From positions 1,364,001-1,428,000 of the forward strand of contig NZ_BAAAXV010000001.1 in the NCBI RefSeq assembly GCF_039535785.1: 64,000 nucleotides of DNA, given 5' to 3'. The stretch is from Nonomuraea helvata. GTDB taxonomy: Bacteria; Actinomycetota; Actinomycetes; Streptosporangiales; Streptosporangiaceae. The notes under the pieces are model-generated. The model saw nothing but the letters and a program-made list of their open reading frames with translations. It was not told the DNA's origin and made no database searches. Position 1 is the stretch's first letter; every line of letters begins with the position of its first letter. A program made the position numbers and the translations under genes. Shown here piece after piece: positions 44,248 to 52,062 of the stretch.

Positions 44248-44610
44248 ATGAAGATCGGAGACCGGGCCCAGCGGAATGGGGTGAGCAGGCGGTTGCTCCG
44301 TTACTACGAGGAGCAGGGGCTGCTACGCCCGGTGCGGCTGCCCAACGGCTACCGCGAGTACGGCGAGCCGGACGTCGCGGCGGTCCGCCACATCCGCGCG
44401 ATGCTCGCCGCCGGCCTGCCCACGGCAGTCATCGCCCGCCTGCTGGACTGCGTCCACGATGACGGCGACCGGATCGTGCCGACGGCCTGGCCGGGCATGG
44501 TGAGCAACCTGCGCAGGTAGCACCGGCGCATCACCGAGACCATCGAACGCCTCCAGACCTCCCAGCGCGCCCTCGACGCCATGCTCGCCTCCGTCCGTCC
44601 GTCCCCGTGA
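44248..44610 (+). pseudogene. MerR-family regulator with in-frame stop
   Basis: ATG 44248 has AAGGAG upstream and opens a clear MerR winged helix: KIGDRAQRNGVSRRLLRYYE, EQGLLRPVRLPNGYREYGE, then VRHIRAMLAAGLPTAVIARL. The frame is stopped by TAG at 44518-44520 after 90 codons, but without that codon it continues as HRRITETIERLQTSQRALDA to TGA at 44608-44610, which is the expected coiled-coil dimerisation helix. One base change (GAG to TAG) would explain it. The truncated form keeps the DNA-binding part but not the dimer helix. It is the likely partner of the SDR gene across the IS element. Confidence 0.8.
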
Positions 44611-44649
44611 TCAGGTGACGTCACAGGGCTTGTCGCCGCGACGTGATCT

Positions 44650-45353
44650 CTACGACGGACCATCTCGCGCTGACTCGCCGACATGCGGCAGGAACCCAGG
44701 CGAACCCGCACGCCCCGCCTCACCTCGGCCTGCGCCCGCTTCCACCAGGTCCGCCGGTTTCACGTCCACCAGCCTCATCAGCAGTTCCCGCGCGATGCAA
44801 TGGGACAGATCCTCATCGTCGAACCGCATCACCCGGTTGACCGAAAACGGCACCACGGGAGGCAGGTACGGCAAGAACACATCCCCCCCCGCACCCCGAA
44901 CGGAACGCAACCGCCCACGGTAAAGACGGCCGCATGGCGGCGCAGATGCGAACACTGCGCGATCGCCTCCGGGATGCACGCCCGGCACGTCGGAGGAGCG
45001 TTGGTGTAACCGTCACCCGCACCCCCGTAATCCGACGACAACAACCACCAGATACGACCCGTCTCCGCATCCACCGCCGAGCGTGCGCACACCTGACACA
45101 GGCCCTTCGCCATGCAGCGCCACTGCCGACGCGTGTTGACCGTCGTGAAGTCCGGCCGCCCCGCCCGCGTCTGCTTCTGCCGCAACCGCAGGACACCCTG
45201 GGTATAGTCACCCCGGTGAGGGTCGGCATAGCTCAGCCGCATCCCACCCGCAGCAGGCACCCACACCAGGCGATGGGTCTCGGCCTCCCCCGTCCAGCCG
45301 ATCACGTACGGGTAGCGGAACGCGGTCCCAGCCGCGCTCTGGTTGAGGCTCAT
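44650..45353 (-). pseudogene. Conserved actinobacterial protein, frameshifted at a G8 run
   Basis: The gene starts at ATG 45353 (SLNQSAAGTAFRYPYVIGWT) and reads well through CQVCARSAVDAETGRIWWLL and TNAPPTCRACIPEAIAQCSH. It then meets eight G residues on its strand (C run at 44883-44890), after which the meaningful sequence continues in the -1 frame as DVFLPYLPPVVPFSVNRVMR and FDDEDLSHCIARELLMRLVD to the stop at 44650. One extra G, or a -1 slip, restores 234 residues. Paired cysteines (CQVC, CRAC) may bind zinc. The family is seen near XRE regulators in actinomycetes, as I recall, but has no known function. It is the last gene of a three-gene operon. Confidence 0.7.
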
Positions 45354-45694
45354 GACGACGCCTCATCTGCGACACGCGGAACCGTCCCATACATCCGCTC
45401 ATAGCGCTCCTGGCAGAAACCCGCCACGCGCCGCACAGCCGTCTCCATCGCCGAGCACGGACATGACGTGTAGTTCCACGTCCCCTGCTTACTCGTCTGG
45501 TGCAGGCACCAGCGGAAACGCCACCCGTACGGACCCCACTCGCACCACACGGCCAGCCCGACCGCCCAGATCCCCACCAGCGCGATGCCCTCGCACTCGC
45601 TGATCTGTGACTTGATCCCGTGCCTCTCCAAGCCCTCCGCCAGCGCCCGCGCCAGGCTCCCCGCCGGACTGTCCACCCCAGCCCGCGCCCTCAC
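45350..45694 (-). CDS. Small conserved protein of unknown function
   Basis: 114 residues from GTG 45694, with 4-bp overlaps at both ends (GTGA with the upstream gene, ATGA with the downstream one), so it is the middle gene of an operon. It has LARALAEGLERHGIKSQISE, then IALVGIWAVGLAVWCEWGPY, which could be a buried strand rather than a membrane helix, and a CPCS motif. No family is recognised with confidence. Confidence 0.65.
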   Translation of the reverse strand: MRARAGVDSPAGSLARALAEGLERHGIKSQISECEGIALVGIWAVGLAVWCEWGPYGWRFRWCLHQTSKQGTWNYTSCPCSAMETAVRRVAGFCQERYERMYGTVPRVADEASS

Positions 45695-45936
45695 GCCTTC
45701 CTCCCAGCCCCGCCCACGAAATCCACCCTCGCCGCATCGCTCTCGGCGTATGGATCTTCCGCATCTGTCAGGTCAAGGAACGGACCCGCCTCGTAATTTT
45801 CCTTCCAACTGAGGAAACAGCCGTACGTACGCGCCACATTCGGCATATTCGGATTAATCGGACGCGGCTTCTTTTTCCCGGGCTGCCGCTTGGCCAGTGG
45901 GTCCAACTCTGGCCAGCCATTCGATATGGGGAACAT
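45691..45936 (-). CDS. Small hypothetical protein, first gene of the operon
   Basis: 81 residues from ATG 45936 (FPISNGWPELDPLAKRQPGK); GTG 45972 and TTG 45990 are alternative starts, and none has a strong ribosome site. The protein is polar, with a basic segment (KRQPGKKKPRPINP) and an acidic end. Nothing in it is recognised. It is divergent from the HTH-phosphoribosyltransferase-like gene, and its stop overlaps the start of the next gene. Confidence 0.5.
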   Translation of the reverse strand: MFPISNGWPELDPLAKRQPGKKKPRPINPNMPNVARTYGCFLSWKENYEAGPFLDLTDAEDPYAESDAARVDFVGGAGRKA

Positions 45937-46043
45937 GGCTCGACCGTAGAACCAGGCCAACCACTCTCTCACCCCTGCGAGAGTGCGCAATCACTCGGAT
46001 CTCAAGGTAGCGCCGACCTGCTAGTTTTTGGCCGCCCCGAGTC

Positions 46044-46065
46044 ATTGCCCATTTAAATGGGTAAC
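46044..46065. promoter_or_regulatory. Near-perfect palindrome in a divergent promoter region
   Basis: The core CCCATTTAAATGGG (46048-46061) is perfectly symmetric and extends to TTGCCCATTT/AAATGGGTAA with one mismatch. It lies 34 bases before the HTH gene start (46096) and about 110 bases before the divergent operon. It is the likely binding site of the HTH protein. Its A/T-rich centre stands out in this genome. Confidence 0.65.
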
Positions 46066-46095
46066 CTGGACCCGAGTCCGCGAGGAGGCGACCAA

Positions 46096-47232
46096 ATGCC
46101 TACCCATGTGGGAGCCGGTGACAGCCCGCAGGCGCAGGGGCGCAAACTAGCACGTATCGGTAGAGATCTATGGCAACAAACAGGTTCGGTAAAAAAAGCC
46201 GCACTTGGGCTTATGGACCTGCATCCGGAGATACCCAGCCTTCAAGCCTTCCGCTACGCCTGCGGCCTGTCCCAGGTCCAAGCGGCCGAGCGGTACAACG
46301 AGGCGACAGGCCATCAAACCAGCCTGGGCGGCACCACTATCAACGCCTGGGAGACGTGGGCACGGGAGCGACGAGGAGCCGGATCCCCTCCAACTTTTTC
46401 AAGCTTGCTCATCCTCGTCACAGCTTATGGTCGTGGCCCTCTAGGAGTTGCGAACGAAGACATCTCCCCAGGCGATCTGGTCGCGGAAGCCTACGAGCGC
46501 CTTGCCCCCGAAGATCAACTCTCCCTCAAGCAGTTCACCGCCGCCAACTCGTCGGGGCGTCCATCTGAGCCGCACACCGGGGTGGATGCGCTGGCTCGCA
46601 CGTGGAAGTCCCCAGCCCTCCAGGACAACATCATCGGTCGCGATTTCAACCTCACCGTTCCGACCATGGAGCACGGCAATCCAGAAAGATCTTTGTACAC
46701 CCTTCCCAACCACAGGCCAGGACTGCTGCTCAATCAGACATGGTCCTCGTTCGGCTACGGGATTGAGAGGCTCATACAGCAGATCAAAAACGTCGGACGT
46801 CGAGTAGACGTGGACGCCTGCTTTGGCATCAACGAGGCAGGGCTCGTCATGGCGACCTTTCTGGCGTCGGCTCAGTTCGGGCGCTGTCCCATCGGTTACC
46901 TCAAGTGCAACAAAAGCCGCGACTTCATCGCCATCGATCCCGCCTCCATCTTCCCGAACCTCCCCGAGGCACCGTCGATCATGCTCTGCGACTTCGAGGT
47001 CAAGCACGCGGACGTGGTTGGCTTCATCACTCGGGAGATCCGTACACGGTATCCGAGCGCAGAAATCTACTTCGCCGTCTTCGGTGCCATGACCAAGGAG
47101 CGCGATCTTGAAGTGGAGAGCTTCGATAATCTCACCGGCGCGGGCATCATGCGAGCCGCTGACTTCAAAGCGGTGTTCATCGCCGCAACCATGAGCCCAC
47201 CTGGGATTGAGCCACCCCTGGAGCTACGCTGA
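46096..47232 (+). CDS. HTH protein with phosphoribosyltransferase-fold C-terminal domain
   Basis: 378 residues from ATG 46096, chosen because GAGGAGG lies eight bases upstream; the ATG at 46057 is inside the palindrome. Residues 48-90 are an XRE-like HTH with an unusual insert (FRYACGLSQVQAAERYNEAT, then TTINAWETWARER). Residues 215-335 look like a type I phosphoribosyltransferase fold: VDACFGINEAGLVMATFLAS, CPIGYLKCNKS, then SIMLCDFEVKHADVVGFITR in place of the acidic PRPP loop, followed by YFAVFGA. The PRPP loop acid pair is not conserved, so it may sense a nucleotide or PRPP rather than catalyse. Codon use is less GC-rich than that of neighbours. It is followed after 18 bp by the IMPase-like gene. 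Confidence 0.65.
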   Translation: MPTHVGAGDSPQAQGRKLARIGRDLWQQTGSVKKAALGLMDLHPEIPSLQAFRYACGLSQVQAAERYNEATGHQTSLGGTTINAWETWARERRGAGSPPTFSSLLILVTAYGRGPLGVANEDISPGDLVAEAYERLAPEDQLSLKQFTAANSSGRPSEPHTGVDALARTWKSPALQDNIIGRDFNLTVPTMEHGNPERSLYTLPNHRPGLLLNQTWSSFGYGIERLIQQIKNVGRRVDVDACFGINEAGLVMATFLASAQFGRCPIGYLKCNKSRDFIAIDPASIFPNLPEAPSIMLCDFEVKHADVVGFITREIRTRYPSAEIYFAVFGAMTKERDLEVESFDNLTGAGIMRAADFKAVFIAATMSPPGIEPPLELR

Positions 47233-47250
47233 CCGCACGGAGGTTACATC

Positions 47251-48183
47251 GTGACACCCCAGCCCCCTCTCCCTGGCATCACGCAGCAGCTCGCAGACCT
47301 GGTGGCCCGCGTAATCGCCGAGCTTCGTCCTCAGCTCATCGATGCCGCGCTGTCAGGCAACCGCTCAGAAAGCCGCAACCTTCGGCACTCCGACAACTTC
47401 TTGTCGGACTACGACCTGTGGATGCACAGACGGTATCGGGAGCTCCTGACTCAGGTCCTCCCCTCATACGTCTACGCCTCCGAGGAGGCTGACCCTCAGA
47501 TCATCGGAAACGACCCGGACCCTGACCTGTGCGTACTGGTTGATCCGCTTGATACGAGTGAGATGGCAGTGCGAGCCTTGTACGGCTACACGCATGTGAT
47601 GCTCTACTCGAAGAGCCTCCGCCGTCCGATCGCAGCCGTGGTGGGTGACATCTTCCACCATCTACAGATCTACGTCGCCGCCCGCGACGATGAGGGACAC
47701 GACCACGCCTTCGTCTTCACGCAGGACGGGACACCTTTTCCCCTCCAAATCAACCGGGCCACCTCGCTGGAACAGTCCCTGATCACTAACTTCTTCATGA
47801 AGCCCAGCGAGCGCTTCGTACCACTCGCGCGGGAGACCCGCCTCATAGGCGAGTTGAGCCGCCTCTCGGCGGACGGCGTAAGCCGAGGGCGCATCGGCGT
47901 GGACTTCGGCTCCATCGGGCTGTGTCACATCGCCGCAGGCTTCAGTGACGCCATGATCGAGTTTGCCAAGGGCTTTGCCACCTGGGACCTCGCTCCCGGC
48001 CACTACATCCTCCAGGCAGCCGGAGGAGTCGTACTCAACCTCCAGGGCCAGCCCATTCCCTTGGACTACGGATTCGGCTCCGTAGCCGACATCACCAAGG
48101 CCATGGACGATCGCTACAAGTTTGTCGCGGCCTCAAGCCTGCCTCTCGCCCAGTCCATTCTCTCCACCCTGACCAGGAGCTGA
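47251..48183 (+). CDS. Inositol-monophosphatase-superfamily enzyme
   Basis: 310 residues from GTG 47251, with GGAGG seven bases upstream. It shows the metal-binding set of the lithium-sensitive phosphatase family: Glu78/79 in YASEEAD, Asp98 and Asp101 in LVDPLDTSE, and Asp246 in ATWDLAPGHYILQAAGGVV. The usual DGT is DTS here, an unusual change in the phosphate-binding turn. It should cleave a phosphate monoester with magnesium; inositol phosphate, fructose bisphosphate and 3'-phosphoadenosine phosphate are all family substrates. It is very probably co-transcribed with the HTH-phosphoribosyltransferase-like gene and shares its lower GC. Confidence 0.8.
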   Translation: MTPQPPLPGITQQLADLVARVIAELRPQLIDAALSGNRSESRNLRHSDNFLSDYDLWMHRRYRELLTQVLPSYVYASEEADPQIIGNDPDPDLCVLVDPLDTSEMAVRALYGYTHVMLYSKSLRRPIAAVVGDIFHHLQIYVAARDDEGHDHAFVFTQDGTPFPLQINRATSLEQSLITNFFMKPSERFVPLARETRLIGELSRLSADGVSRGRIGVDFGSIGLCHIAAGFSDAMIEFAKGFATWDLAPGHYILQAAGGVVLNLQGQPIPLDYGFGSVADITKAMDDRYKFVAASSLPLAQSILSTLTRS

Positions 48184-48377
48184 ACGACCTTAGGGAAACC
48201 CCTCGGGCTGGTCGCCGCACAGCGTTCCTACGGGCCGCTAGGCTCGCCATCGCCCTCCGCCGGAAGCCGAAGCGCCCGTTACGACGTGGACGGCCCGAGG
48301 CGAGGGAGCCGGGTAAGCGCCTCCCCAGCCTCGGGGTCCCACAGTCCCGCAAGTCCTCGGCGGCCGGGGAGAGGCTG

Positions 48378-48980
48378 TCAGGGGGCCATTCCCGCCAGGG
48401 CCACGTCCACGACCCGTTCGGCGAGATCCGGAGCGAGGTCTCCGGCAGGAGCCCACTTGGTGTGCCAGATCATGGTGCCGGTGAGGACGGCCATGCCCAT
48501 GGAGACATCCAGGTCGGCGCGGAGCTCCCCGGTGGCGATGCCGCGCTCGATCACGGCGCGCATCGCCTCCCTACGGGGCTCGACCGCCCGTTTCATGAAG
48601 CGCTCCATCAGCCGCGGGTAGCGATCGGCCTCGCTCATCGCGATGTTCATCACGCACCGGTTGCGGACGTTGCCCGACTCCCTGCGCATCGCGTCGAGCA
48701 GGGAGATCAGGTCGTCGCGCACCGACGTGCCACTGAGCGGCGGCAGCGGCGCCTTGAGCGTGGACAGGGCGTCGACGACCAGGTCCTCCTTGTTGGACCA
48801 GCGCCGGTAGATGGTCGTCTTGCCGACGCCCGCCCTCGACGCGATGGCCTCGATGGACAGCTCGGAGACCCCCATGCCCTCGCCGATCAGATCGAGGGTC
48901 GCCTCGATGATCGCCTTTTCGGCCTTCTCGCTACGCGGACGGCCCGCCGGGCGGGCCGTCCCCGATTCCTGGATCGTCAT
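48378..48980 (-). CDS. TetR-family regulator of the adjacent efflux pump
   Basis: 200 residues. The HTH is SIEAIASRAGVGKTTIYRRWSNKE, a standard TetR_N motif, and the C-terminal domain resembles TetR_C_16-like ligand domains. It starts seven bases after the stop of the MFS gene on the same strand, so it is co-transcribed with the pump it likely represses. The repeats CGATACG upstream of the pump are its likely sites. The 190 bp between it and the IMPase-like gene hold nothing I can identify. Confidence 0.93.
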   Translation of the reverse strand: MTIQESGTARPAGRPRSEKAEKAIIEATLDLIGEGMGVSELSIEAIASRAGVGKTTIYRRWSNKEDLVVDALSTLKAPLPPLSGTSVRDDLISLLDAMRRESGNVRNRCVMNIAMSEADRYPRLMERFMKRAVEPRREAMRAVIERGIATGELRADLDVSMGMAVLTGTMIWHTKWAPAGDLAPDLAERVVDVALAGMAP

Positions 48981-48987
48981 CGCGGCC

Positions 48988-50553
48988 TCACACTACCGCT
49001 GGTTCCTTCTGTTCCGCCTGCTGGACCGGGCGTGCCTTGCCCGGCATCCACTTTGCCACGACCGCGACACCGAGCAGCGCGATCACCGCCGACACCAGCG
49101 CCGTGACGTGCATGCCGTCGAGGAACGCGGTGAACGCCGGCTTGATCAGGGCGTGGCCCTTGTCACCGAGCGCCTGGACGACGCCCATCGTCTGCACGAG
49201 CGACTCGCCCGCGGTGTGCTGGACGTTCGAGGGGAGGCCGGCCAGCGAGGGGGTGATCTCGCTGCGGTAGTTCGACGAGAGGACGGAGCCGAGGACGGCC
49301 ACGCCGAGGGCGCCGGCCACCTGGCGGACGGTGTTGCTCATGGCCGAGCCGACACCGGCCTTCTCCCTGGGCAGCGACTCCATGATGGCGGTGGTGGCGG
49401 GCGGCATGATGTTGGCCATCGCGGCGCCCTGCACGAAGAAGACCAGCTCGATCAGCACGATCGGCGTGTCCTGCTCCATGAACGCGTAGCTGGCCAGGGC
49501 GCCGGTCACCACGATCATGCTCACGGTGGCCGACAGCTTGGCGCCGAACCGCTCGTTCACGCGCTGGCTGAGCGGCGCGAAGATGAGCTGCGCGGCGGCG
49601 AACGGGATCATCAACGCCCCTGCCTGCACCGGCGAGAAGCCCAGCACGATCTGCAGGTAGAAGGTCAGGAAGAACATCCCGCCCATCATCGCGAAGAAGA
49701 CCATGCCCATCATGCCGATGGCCGAGCTGAAGCGGACGTTGCCGAAGTTGCGCACGTCGAAGATGGGGTGGTCGATGCGGCGCTCCCACCACACGAACAC
49801 GCCCAGGACCGCCAGGCCGATCAGTGTGGGAACCAGCACCTCGGCGCTGGCGATGGTGCCCAGGTAGCCGCCGCGGATGATGCCGTACACCACGGCCACC
49901 AGCCCGATGATGGACAGCACCACGCCGACCGGGTCGAGCTTGGACGGCTTGGGGTCACGCGACTCGGGCACGAGGCCGGCGATGAGGAACATCGCGATGA
50001 TCACGATCGGCACGTTGATCAGGAAGACCGAGCCCCACCAGAAGTGCTGGATCAGCAGGCCGCCCGTGATCGGTCCGATCGCCACGGCGAGCCCGACGCC
50101 ACCGGCCCAGATGCCGATCGCCTTGCCCCGCTCTCCGGGCGGGAAGACGTTGGAGATGATCGCCAGTGTCGCCGGCATGATCGCCGCGGCGCCGATGCCC
50201 ATCGCCGCCCTCGCCAGGATCAGCTGCATCGGATCCTGGGAGTAGGCGCTGGCCAGCGAGGCCAGGCCGAACAGTGCCATGCCGATGAACAACATCCGCT
50301 TGCGCCCTGTTCGGTCACCGATCACGCCGAACGTGAACAGCAAACCGGCGAACACGAGGGTGTAGGAGTTGATCGCCCACTCCAGCTCGCTCTGTGTCGC
50401 CCCCAAACCGACCGTCTTGTCGGCGATGGTCTTCATCGCCACGTTGAGGATGGTGTTGTCCAGCACGACGGCCAGCAGGCTGAACACCAGCACGCCGAGG
50501 ATCCCCCAACGGCGTGGATGACCCGTTGCCGGGTCCACGACTGTGTCCTTCAT
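48988..50553 (-). CDS. MFS drug transporter, 14-helix DHA2 type
   Basis: 521 residues from ATG 50553 with GAGGACGC upstream. Helix 1 contains VVLDNTILNVAMKTIAD (motif D1), GVIGDRTGRKRMLFIGMALF is motif A, and PATLAIISNVFPPGERGKAI follows. Fourteen hydrophobic segments and the overall length match EmrB/QacA-like proton antiporters. Probably exports toxic or self-made compounds. First gene of a two-gene operon with the TetR regulator. Confidence 0.95.
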   Translation of the reverse strand: MKDTVVDPATGHPRRWGILGVLVFSLLAVVLDNTILNVAMKTIADKTVGLGATQSELEWAINSYTLVFAGLLFTFGVIGDRTGRKRMLFIGMALFGLASLASAYSQDPMQLILARAAMGIGAAAIMPATLAIISNVFPPGERGKAIGIWAGGVGLAVAIGPITGGLLIQHFWWGSVFLINVPIVIIAMFLIAGLVPESRDPKPSKLDPVGVVLSIIGLVAVVYGIIRGGYLGTIASAEVLVPTLIGLAVLGVFVWWERRIDHPIFDVRNFGNVRFSSAIGMMGMVFFAMMGGMFFLTFYLQIVLGFSPVQAGALMIPFAAAQLIFAPLSQRVNERFGAKLSATVSMIVVTGALASYAFMEQDTPIVLIELVFFVQGAAMANIMPPATTAIMESLPREKAGVGSAMSNTVRQVAGALGVAVLGSVLSSNYRSEITPSLAGLPSNVQHTAGESLVQTMGVVQALGDKGHALIKPAFTAFLDGMHVTALVSAVIALLGVAVVAKWMPGKARPVQQAEQKEPAVV

Positions 50554-50570
50554 GATTGCGTCCTCTATTT

Positions 50571-50621
50571 CGATACGTCTGAGTTTCGCAACGACACCGT
50601 ATCGCAAGTTATTCCGATACG
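50571..50621. promoter_or_regulatory. Three CGATACG half-sites, TetR operator region
   Basis: CGATACG at 50571-50577, its complement CGTATCG at 50598-50604 and CGATACG at 50615-50621. The last two form an inverted repeat with a 10-base spacer. All lie upstream of the MFS start (50553), so they are probably bound by the TetR protein of the same operon. Confidence 0.7.
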
Positions 50622-50681
50622 CGACGGTCCCGTTTCGTAAATAGGGTGTGAACATCCGGGGACGGACGACGCGCCCGTGGC

Positions 50682-51914
50682 TCAGGCCCTGGAAGGTGCC
50701 GGTTCGTCCGCCGCTGCCCCTTCGTCCTCGAGCGGCGTCGTAGGTGCCTCGGGCGGGCGGCGGGACCAGAACGGGGCGGCGACGAGCACCATGGCCGCGC
50801 CCACCAGGCCCGCCAGCATGAACCCCCACGCCGGCCCGCTCCCGTCGATCACGGCCCCGATGACGGGGGCCGCGACGGCGCCGCCGATCAGCAGGGCCGT
50901 GCCGTGCAGGCCCATCGACTCGCCTCTCGCCCCGGCGGGCACCCACCGGGAGAGCACGTCGACCGTGGCCGACAGCGACGGCGCGCAGAGCAGCCCGGCC
51001 GGTACGAGCGCCAGGACCAGCCACTGCCAGCCACCGCTCACCAGCCCCACCGGGATGGTCAGCAGACCCATGAAGGCGATGAGCGTCAGTGGCGAGAAAC
51101 CACGCGAGAGGCCACCGTACACGAACCCGCCGATGAGGGAGTAAACGCACCAGATGGCCACGGCGAGGCCCACCCACTCGGTCTGGCCGGCCTTGTTCAT
51201 GGTCGCGACCAGCGACAGCTCGGTCGCCGTGAGCACGAACGTGGCCGCCGCGGCCGTGCCGAGCAGCGCCACCAGCCCGGGTGTGAGCCACTGCCGCCTG
51301 GGCACCTTCGTCGCGTGCTCCTCCAGCTCCTCGGCCGATCGGGTTGGCGGGTTGAGCGCGATCAGGCCCAGGCCTGCGGCCGCCGTGCCGACGCCGATGA
51401 CGGTCATCGTCACCCCGCTGCCGAACGCCGTGATCCCCGCCACCGCCAGGGCGGGACCCGCCATGTACGACAGCTCCACGAGCATCGAGTCGAGCGCGAA
51501 CGCGCTGCGCCGCTGGGCCACCGGCACCAGCGCGGCCAGGCACTGCCGGGTCACGCTGAAGACGGGCAGCGCCAGCAGCCCGGCCACCGCCGCCGCCCCG
51601 ATCAGCACGGGGAACGGCAGCGTCCACGCGCACGCCCAGAACGCCGCCTGAGCCGCGGTCGTGACGATGAGGACGGGACGCAGGCCGTGCCTGTCGACAA
51701 GCCTTCCCGACAACGGGGACCCGATCGCCATGCCGATCGTGCTGGCCATGGTGATCAGACCGGCCTTGCCGTATCCCAGGTCGAGCACCACGGCGACGTG
51801 CAGGGTCAGCGTGATGCCCATGGCCGTGGACGGAATCCGCGCCAGCAGCCCCACCAGCAGTAACGCGGGGACACCCGGGATCTTGAGCAGTCGTCGGTAC
51901 GGGTCGAGAGCCAT
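50682..51914 (-). CDS. MFS transporter
   Basis: 410 residues from ATG 51914, with GAGGAGG about nine bases upstream. Twelve helices; GSPLSGRLVDRHGLRPVLIV (about residues 60-80) is motif A. The type resembles actinobacterial MFS exporters with a small hydrophilic tail rich in Pro, Glu and Asp. The substrate is unknown. It is separated from the preceding MFS/TetR operon by about 130 bp and is divergent from panB. Confidence 0.9.
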   Translation of the reverse strand: MALDPYRRLLKIPGVPALLLVGLLARIPSTAMGITLTLHVAVVLDLGYGKAGLITMASTIGMAIGSPLSGRLVDRHGLRPVLIVTTAAQAAFWACAWTLPFPVLIGAAAVAGLLALPVFSVTRQCLAALVPVAQRRSAFALDSMLVELSYMAGPALAVAGITAFGSGVTMTVIGVGTAAAGLGLIALNPPTRSAEELEEHATKVPRRQWLTPGLVALLGTAAAATFVLTATELSLVATMNKAGQTEWVGLAVAIWCVYSLIGGFVYGGLSRGFSPLTLIAFMGLLTIPVGLVSGGWQWLVLALVPAGLLCAPSLSATVDVLSRWVPAGARGESMGLHGTALLIGGAVAAPVIGAVIDGSGPAWGFMLAGLVGAAMVLVAAPFWSRRPPEAPTTPLEDEGAAADEPAPSRA

Positions 51915-52062
51915 GTCGTTTAACCTCCTCGCCGATTCTGGCAAGAGGCACCGACAGTTTCGCCACGGGTTTTCCGCCGCGTGACAGCGCGTGACATCAT
52001 CGGAAGGAGTCCGGGGACGCCGCTGGGGCGCCTCGAGACGTTTTCTGGAGGGTTCACAACTC

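Noticed and set aside
48184..48377. Short minus-strand frames between the IMPase-like gene and the TetR gene
   Set aside because: Arg/Gly/Pro-rich, no ribosome site, no family match.
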